This document shows, one piece after another, positions 58,776-64,000 of a DNA stretch of 64,000 bases. Position 1 is the stretch's first letter. The number at the start of each line of letters is the position of its first letter. The position numbers and the translations under genes were made by a program. The DNA comes from Leifsonia sp. EB41 (GTDB taxonomy: Bacteria; Actinomycetota; Actinomycetes; Actinomycetales; Microbacteriaceae): NCBI RefSeq assembly GCF_041262565.1, contig NZ_JBGCCJ010000001.1, forward strand, positions 1,054,001 through 1,118,000, read 5' to 3'. The notes beneath the pieces were generated by a model. It did not search any database, had not been told where the DNA came from, and worked only from the letters and a program-made list of their open reading frames with translations.

Positions 58776-59858
58776 ATGGAGCCGTTCCGGATCGCTGTGC
58801 CCGACGATGTCCTGTCCGACCTCGACCGCCGCCTGCGAGCGACAATCCTGCCCGGGAGGACGCCGGGGCAGGACTGGTCCAACGGCATCCCGCCCGAGGT
58901 CCTGGGCGGCCTGCTGGAGCGGTGGCGCGACGGGTACCACTGGCGGGAGGCCGAGCGGCGGCTGAACCGCTTCGAGCAGGTCGTCGTGCCGATCGACGGC
59001 TGCGACGTCCACGCCGTCGTCGCACGCGGCCGGCACCCCGGCCGCCTCCCTGTCGTGGTCACGCACGGCTGGCCGTACTCGTTCGCCTCCATGCTGCCGC
59101 TGGTCGACGCGCTCGACGGCGACCTGGACGTCGTGGTGCCCTCGCTGCCGGGCTACGGATTCTCCGGAGTCCTCCCGTCCGGCTACTCCTCGGCCGCCGT
59201 CGCCGACCGGTGGGACGCGCTCATGACGACCCACCTCGGCTACGAGCGCTACCTGACCTACGGAGAGGACGTCGGCGCGGGCGTCAGCGACTGGCTCGCC
59301 GGCGCGCACCCCGCGGTCGCGGGCATCGTGGCCAGCCACGCGTCGTTCTCCGGGCGCAGCCGGCCGGGCGTGGAACTCGACGACGCCGAGCGGGCCTTCC
59401 TCGCGTCGGTCGCGACCCCTGCCGAGTCCGGGTACGCGCACCAGATGGGCACTAGGCCGGACACGCTCGCGGCCGCGCTGATCGACTCCCCCAGCGGCCT
59501 GCTGGCGTGGATCGCCGAGAAGGTCGCGGCCTGGAGCGACGGCGACGGCCTCTCAGCGTTCGAGCCGGACGACGTCCTCACGAACGTGATGGTCTACTGG
59601 GTCACCCGCTCGATCGGGACCAGCTTCCGGCCCTACTGCGAGTCGCCGGACGACGACGACCTCCACCCGGTCGTGCAGGCGCCGGCGAGCATCCTCGTCC
59701 AGACCCACGAGTCCGGGTACCCGCGCTCACTGGCCGAGAAGAGCTACGCCGACATCCGCTCGTTTTCCAGGCTGACGCAGGGCGGTCACTTCACGGCATG
59801 GGAGAACCCCGCTGCAGTGGCGGAGGCGATCCTGGCACTGGAGGCCGAGGTCCGGTGA
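58776..59858 (+). CDS. Epoxide hydrolase (EHN-type alpha/beta hydrolase)
   Basis: A 360-residue epoxide hydrolase. The N-terminal EHN domain has the RIAVPDDVLSDLDRRLRATI segment. The oxyanion motif is VVTHGWPYSF (HGWP), the nucleophile is Asp in TYGEDVGAGVSDWLA, and the catalytic His is in GGHFTAWENP. A lid tyrosine is available (VMVYWVTRSIG). It opens epoxides to diols by an ester intermediate, probably for detoxification. The GTG-rich upstream region is short (83 bp), shared with the divergent DUF1992 gene. It ends 20 bp before a promoter-like element. Confidence 0.92.
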   Translation: MEPFRIAVPDDVLSDLDRRLRATILPGRTPGQDWSNGIPPEVLGGLLERWRDGYHWREAERRLNRFEQVVVPIDGCDVHAVVARGRHPGRLPVVVTHGWPYSFASMLPLVDALDGDLDVVVPSLPGYGFSGVLPSGYSSAAVADRWDALMTTHLGYERYLTYGEDVGAGVSDWLAGAHPAVAGIVASHASFSGRSRPGVELDDAERAFLASVATPAESGYAHQMGTRPDTLAAALIDSPSGLLAWIAEKVAAWSDGDGLSAFEPDDVLTNVMVYWVTRSIGTSFRPYCESPDDDDLHPVVQAPASILVQTHESGYPRSLAEKSYADIRSFSRLTQGGHFTAWENPAAVAEAILALEAEVR

Positions 59859-59910
59859 AATCCGCGCCGCAACCCGGTTGACAACCGGTAGGGCACGCAT
59901 AATGTGTGCA

Positions 59911-60035
59911 CTAAGCAACCGGATGGCAGGCCGAACCGTAAGGGGACGGGCGGCTGTACTGCGTTCCCGGTGGGCGATGGCCCGGCCTGTGGCAGGCCGG
60001 GCCATCTCCCGGCTTCCCGCTCAACGGGAAGCCGG
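59911..60035 (+). ncRNA. Candidate small non-coding RNA
   Basis: After the epoxide hydrolase stop, TTGACA (59878-59883) and TAATGT/CATAAT (around 59898-59905) make a plausible promoter with a 14-16 bp spacer. No ORF follows on the plus strand for 130 bases. The stretch ends in two perfect hairpins at 59976-60006 and 60009-60035. A transcript from about 59911 would be 95-125 nt. No known RNA family is recognised. The promoter could instead be fortuitous and the hairpins only terminators. Confidence 0.3.
59976..60035. terminator. Two tandem hairpins between convergent genes
   Basis: Hairpin 1 (59976-60006) has perfect 14-bp arms (GATGGCCCGGCCTG and complement) with loop TGG. Hairpin 2 (60009-60035) has perfect 11-bp arms (CCGGCTTCCCG and complement) with loop CTCAA. 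No U-tract follows either. They lie between the epoxide hydrolase (ending 59858) and the opposing cold-shock gene (ending 60056). Likely a terminator region for one or both. Confidence 0.65.
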
Positions 60036-60055
60036 ATATCTCAGTCTGACCGCTG

Positions 60056-60259
60056 TCAGAGCGGGCGGATGTTGGAGGCCTGCATCCCCTTCGGCCCCTG
60101 GGTCAGGTCGTACTCGACCTTCTGGTTCTCCTCCAGCGTGCGGTAGCCCTGCGAGGCGATCTCGCTGAAGTGGGCGAAGACGTCGGCACTGCCGTCATCC
60201 GGGGCGATGAACCCGAACCCCTTCTCTGCGTTGAACCATTTGACGGTGCCTGTAGCCAT
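60056..60259 (-). CDS. Cold-shock domain protein
   Basis: A 67-residue CSD protein. RNP1 reads KGFGFIAP ([20 protein letters not shown]) and RNP2 reads VFAHFSEI. The length and OB-fold pattern match CspA-type RNA chaperones, which bind single-stranded RNA or DNA. AAGGAAGAAAACG upstream of the ATG is a good ribosome site. The gene is monocistronic and divergent from a small XRE regulator. Confidence 0.96.
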   Translation of the reverse strand: MATGTVKWFNAEKGFGFIAPDDGSADVFAHFSEIASQGYRTLEENQKVEYDLTQGPKGMQASNIRPL

Positions 60260-60349
60260 CGTTTTCTTCCTTCGTCGTCTTCTCCGAGCGCTCGATCGAG
60301 CGCACGGCATTGCCAGGCTACTCTCCGCGGGCTTGTTAGCATTCATCGC

Positions 60350-60598
60350 GTGCACTCGGAAAGTAACGCGATCGCCGACCGGATCGGCGAGAACATCCGC
60401 GGACGTCGGGAACGGCTGCTCTTCACGCTGGAAGAGCTGGCCCGGCGCGCCGAGCTCCAGGAGCACACGCTCTGGCGGATCGAGCGGGGCACGATCATGC
60501 CCACCGTGCTGAATCTCGTGCACCTGGCCGACGTGCTGGAGTGCCGGCCGGGCGAGTTGCTGCACGGGGTGTCGGCGACGATGGACGAGGCCTCCTGA
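60350..60598 (+). CDS. Small XRE-family helix-turn-helix protein
   Basis: An 82-residue protein with a single Cro/C1-type [23 protein letters not shown] followed by [20 protein letters not shown] and [20 protein letters not shown]. The GTG at 60350 is the best start, since earlier in-frame starts run back over the cold-shock gene. It ends ATMDEAS. No partner toxin or metabolic gene is adjacent. It may control itself or the divergent cold-shock gene. Confidence 0.88.
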   Translation: MHSESNAIADRIGENIRGRRERLLFTLEELARRAELQEHTLWRIERGTIMPTVLNLVHLADVLECRPGELLHGVSATMDEAS

Positions 60599-60624
60599 GT
60601 CCTGTCGACCGGGTGTAGCCGCGC

Positions 60625-60780
60625 TCAGTCGTAGCCGAGGATGACGACGTCGGCGTCGCTGCGGAAGCCGCCGCCGAGTCCGCCGATCCCGAGCGCGCCG
60701 CCGAGCCCGAGGGGTGCACCGGTGTGCGTTCCCTCTGCGGGGTGAACCCGGGTCCGGTCTTCGTCGACGATGGCGCTCAT
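60625..60780 (-). CDS. Candidate 51-residue Gly-rich peptide, leaderless start
   Basis: An ORF starting [20 protein letters not shown], with a Gly/Leu core ([16 protein letters not shown]) and the end [10 protein letters not shown]. No ribosome site is visible, but TACCAT lies 7 bp before the ATG, the spacing expected for a -10 element of a leaderless actinobacterial transcript. The acidic N-terminus plus Gly-rich C-terminal half is reminiscent of a small precursor peptide, but no modifying enzyme is encoded nearby. It could be a chance ORF. Confidence 0.4.
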   Translation of the reverse strand: MSAIVDEDRTRVHPAEGTHTGAPLGLGGALGIGGLGGGFRSDADVVILGYD

Positions 60781-60815
60781 GTCAAGGATGGTAGGCCCGC
60801 AGCCGTAACGTCAGA

Positions 60816-60861
60816 ATCGACACCGCGTCCAATGTCCGGGCGCGGATCGACACCGCGTCCA
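60816..60861. repeat. 16-bp direct repeat in an intergenic region
   Basis: ATCGACACCGCGTCCA occurs at 60816-60831 and again at 60846-60861, exactly 30 bp apart. The 284-bp gap between the small Gly-rich ORF and the gene at 61064 otherwise holds no clear gene. The spacing suggests a tandem protein-binding site or a minisatellite remnant. Confidence 0.55.
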
Positions 60862-61063
60862 TCCACTCGCGGCTTCTCCCTCGCCAACCTGGAGACCTCC
60901 GGGACCTGGGACGACATCAACCGTTCCCCCAGAATTTCCCGACATTCCCGATTGCCCCCTTCCTGGGGGTGGTCCGCTCGTGCCAGAATCACGGAACCCG
61001 CCGCCGGTCGGCGGTGCACCAAGGCCCGAACACGCTGACAACGACGCCACGAAGGAGAGCCTT

Positions 61064-61456
61064 ATGACGGACATCATCGCCCCCGCCGCGGTGCGCGCCG
61101 CCCTGGACCACGCGGTCGCCGCAGCCGGGGAACGGCATCGCTACGCGTTCCCGGCCGACGGGCTGGTCCGGTTCACCTGGGACGCCGAGGGGACCGAGCG
61201 CGGCGACCTGATCGGCGAAGCGCTGCGCGAGCTGGCGCCCGACGTCTACGAGCACCTCGCCACCGTCGAGACGGACGACCCCGGCCAGCCGATCGAGTCG
61301 GTGCTCGACCTGGCCGAGCACGGACTGGCCGTCCCGCTCGCCACGGTGGCGGCGCTGGACGAGGCGCGCGCGATCGAGGACGCCGGGGGCACCTGGGGGG
61401 AGGCGCTCGCGTGCTTCCACGAGAGCTACTTCGACTCGGAGGCGCTGGCGGGCTGA
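61064..61456 (+). CDS. Hypothetical protein
   Basis: A 130-residue soluble acidic protein starting MTDIIAPAAVRAALDHAVAA, with GAAGGAG ahead of the ATG. The sequence RYAFPADGLVRFTWDAEGTE and LIGEALRELAPDVYEHLATV suggests an alpha/beta fold. There are no cysteines except one near the end (ALACFHESYF). I do not recognise a family. It is convergent with a membrane-protein gene and preceded by the 16-bp direct repeats. Confidence 0.75.
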   Translation: MTDIIAPAAVRAALDHAVAAAGERHRYAFPADGLVRFTWDAEGTERGDLIGEALRELAPDVYEHLATVETDDPGQPIESVLDLAEHGLAVPLATVAALDEARAIEDAGGTWGEALACFHESYFDSEALAG

Positions 61457-61495
61457 GGGCGCGAGCCTACGGCCGCGACGTTCCTCGCGTCGCGC

Positions 61496-62131
61496 TCAGG
61501 CGCGCGACTCCCTGGAGGCACGGCGGAGCGTGGTGAAGCAGCCGAGCACGGCGAACAGCAGGGCCAGCAGCACCGAGGGCAGGTAGGACTGCCACATGTC
61601 TCCGTTGGTGAACAGGTTGTCCCAGAACAGGCCCCACACCCGGCCATCGGTGAGGGCGTCGCCGAGCGGGATCTTCAGGGCGGCGACGAGGTCGGTGAAG
61701 ATTCCGGCGAGCAGCGACAGCGCGACGGTCACAGCGACGATCGCGATGATGCCCCAGAACGCTCCGCGGGTGACCCGCGCCTTCGACCCGACGCGGTAGA
61801 GCCAGACGGTTCCGATCGCGACACCCCACGTGACGATCGAGGCGATGAAGCCGATGTTCCAGAGGACGGTCCAGACGATGACGCCGGCCGGGATGATGAG
61901 CAGCGCGAGCGCGATGCCGCGACCGACGCGCTCGGACTGGCTGAAGGGCTGGTGTGCAGGCGCGGACGCGGCGAATGGATCGGACACAGCGAAGGGATCC
62001 GACGCCGCGAACGGAGCCGACGAGGCGAAGGGATCGGATGCCGCGAAGGACGCGCCCTCGACGGGAGCCGGCACGGACGGCTGGGCGCCCTCCGGAGCAG
62101 GCTGGACTCGGTCGTCGGTCGCGTCGGTCAC
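61496..62131 (-). CDS. Hypothetical membrane protein with N-terminal ASDPFA repeats
   Basis: A 211-residue protein. The N-terminal 65 residues are low complexity, with repeated ASDPFA-type units (FAASDPFASSAPFAASDPFA). Four hydrophobic segments follow (GIALALLIIPAGVIVWTVLW; FIASIVTWGVAIGTVWLYRV; GAFWGIIAIVAVTVALSLLA; YLPSVLLALLFAVLGCFTTL). The GTG at 62131 is preceded by GGGGGAA. An upstream in-frame ATG at 62242 overlaps the SDR gene and is rejected. The function is unknown. Confidence 0.75.
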   Translation of the reverse strand: MTDATDDRVQPAPEGAQPSVPAPVEGASFAASDPFASSAPFAASDPFAVSDPFAASAPAHQPFSQSERVGRGIALALLIIPAGVIVWTVLWNIGFIASIVTWGVAIGTVWLYRVGSKARVTRGAFWGIIAIVAVTVALSLLAGIFTDLVAALKIPLGDALTDGRVWGLFWDNLFTNGDMWQSYLPSVLLALLFAVLGCFTTLRRASRESRA

Positions 62132-62238
62132 GCTGGTTCCCCCTTCGCGCGCCACCGTGGCGCGCGCTGGACAGCCTGGCACAGCGGTCCCGCGGAAATC
62201 GATCGCGCGGCGGCCCCCAGTTCGGGGTGCGGCGCCCG

Positions 62239-63021
62239 TCACATCGTCGGCCGCATCCCCCCGTCGATCACTACGTCCGACCCGGTCAGGTTGCCGAGGA
62301 CCGGGCTCGCGAGCATCGCCACCAGGGCGCCGACCTCCTCCGGCGTCGTGAATCGGCCGGTGACCATCGCCTGCTCTGCGCCGTGCCGCACCTCCTCCGG
62401 GGTGCCGCCGCCGGCCGCTGACACCGTCTGGGCGACGCCGCCCGCGCCCAGCCAGAGTGCGGTGGCGACCGGACCCGGACTGACCGAGTTCACGCGGATC
62501 CCGCGCGGCCCGAGCTCCTTCGAGAGCGACTTCGTGAAGCTCAGCAGCGCCGCCTTGGCCGCGCTGTAGTCCATCACCAGCGGGTCGGCGAGGATCGCGT
62601 TCTCGCTGACCACGTTGACGATCGCCCCGCCGTCGGGGATCAGATCGAGCAGCGCGCGGGTGACGCGCACCGCGGCGAGCGCGTTCAGCTCGTAGGTGCG
62701 CAGCCAGTCGTCGTCCGTGATGGAGGCGAAACCGCCGGGACGCGGCGGCGCGGAGCCGACGTTGTTGACCAGGACGTCGACCCGACCGCCGTCGCCGGCC
62801 AGCTCGTCGCGGAACCGCGCGATCCCGTCCGGGTCGGAGAGGTCGGCGGGGTGGAAGCGGAAGCCTGCGGAGGCCTCCAGCGCCCGCGACTCGTCGGTCG
62901 GGGTGCGCGCGACGCCGATCACGGTGGCGCCCTCGTCGAGGAGGGCGCGGGCGGCGGCCAGGCCGATGCCGCGGCTGGCGCCGGTGACGACGGCGAGGGT
63001 GTCGGTCAGTCGGAGGTCCAC
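62239..63021 (-). CDS. SDR family oxidoreductase
   Basis: A 260-residue short-chain dehydrogenase. The cofactor motif is VTGASRGIGLAAARALLDEG, followed by NNVGSA and the catalytic segment DYSAAKAALL (Tyr and Lys) with Ser in NVVSENAILA. The C-terminal VDGGMRP-type end (DVVIDGGMRPTM) is normal. It contains a 15-residue insertion after strand 6 (GAGGVAQTVSAAGGGTPEEV). The start is 53 bp from the end of the FAD monooxygenase on the same strand, so the two may be cotranscribed. Confidence 0.92.
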   Translation of the reverse strand: MDLRLTDTLAVVTGASRGIGLAAARALLDEGATVIGVARTPTDESRALEASAGFRFHPADLSDPDGIARFRDELAGDGGRVDVLVNNVGSAPPRPGGFASITDDDWLRTYELNALAAVRVTRALLDLIPDGGAIVNVVSENAILADPLVMDYSAAKAALLSFTKSLSKELGPRGIRVNSVSPGPVATALWLGAGGVAQTVSAAGGGTPEEVRHGAEQAMVTGRFTTPEEVGALVAMLASPVLGNLTGSDVVIDGGMRPTM

Positions 63022-63073
63022 GCGCGAAACCTAATGCCTCCGCGCCGTTGACGTCCAGGGCCGATCGCGGCCG

Positions 63074-64000
<927 letters not shown>

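Overview
The window is 64 kb of uniformly GC-rich bacterial chromosome (codon third positions overwhelmingly G/C, many GTG/TTG starts, many 1-4 bp gene overlaps). Gene content and synteny point to an actinobacterium, most likely a Microbacteriaceae member related to Leifsonia. The supporting genes are the galU/5-FTHF cyclo-ligase/fmdB/mscL block, DUF3054, DUF445, DUF6230-DUF6114 and the actinobacterial AbiEi/DUF559 family. The taxon is inferred from protein recognition, not computed. I see no rRNA, CRISPR, prophage, transposase or integrase.

Layout. 1-8.3 kb: a winged-helix regulator with a membrane protein, the RNA helicase HrpA, an SDR enzyme and a polar amino-acid ABC importer. 8.5-15 kb: an accessory metabolic stretch with a GNAT, a DUF1611/DgcN-like protein behind a structured leader, an ammonia-lyase homologue lacking the MIO tripeptide, an LLM flavin monooxygenase, a cysteine-synthase-like PLP enzyme and a tandem rhodanese. 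15-18.9 kb: class I ribonucleotide reductase behind tandem NrdR boxes. Its R2 subunit has the Phe and Glu signature of the class Ic (Mn/Fe) type, and the redox-active C-terminal tail of NrdA lies in a separate 25-codon ORF. 18.9-30.5 kb: a frameshifted MFS gene, oxidoreductases, three TetR/SDR/hydrolase units, acyl-CoA dehydrogenase, Xaa-Pro peptidase and DUF445. 30.6-33.5 kb: a kinase-M23-aminotransferase fusion. 33.5-38.1 kb: a copper operon (copZ-copA-copB) behind two CsoR-type operators. 38.1-39.9 kb: LysG/LysE and tRNA-Ala(CGC). 39.9-44.5 kb: the conserved glpR-rimJ-galU block, here without the usual glp/moeA gene. 44.6-48.4 kb: a giant SF1-helicase-like protein with degenerate ATPase motifs. 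48.5-55 kb: two MFS exporters with an ArsR regulator, then an lldR-lldD lactate module with a striking double operator, then a DsbA-like protein. 55-58 kb: a TetR-controlled DUF6230/DUF6114/secreted-protein operon. 58-64 kb: DUF1992, epoxide hydrolase, cold-shock protein, a small XRE regulator, small hypotheticals, an SDR and a truncated FAD monooxygenase.

Intergenic palindromes recur throughout in three or four interchangeable families. They share a CGAGGGGCACGT-like outer arm, or an ACGCAACACGCCGT core, and often sit between convergent genes. Most regulators are paired with a visible operator in their own promoter, so local single-input control units dominate the window. The points most worth following are the split class Ic ribonucleotide reductase, the degenerate SF1-like protein, the sulfur/amino-acid island with the MIO-less lyase, and the modular palindrome families.
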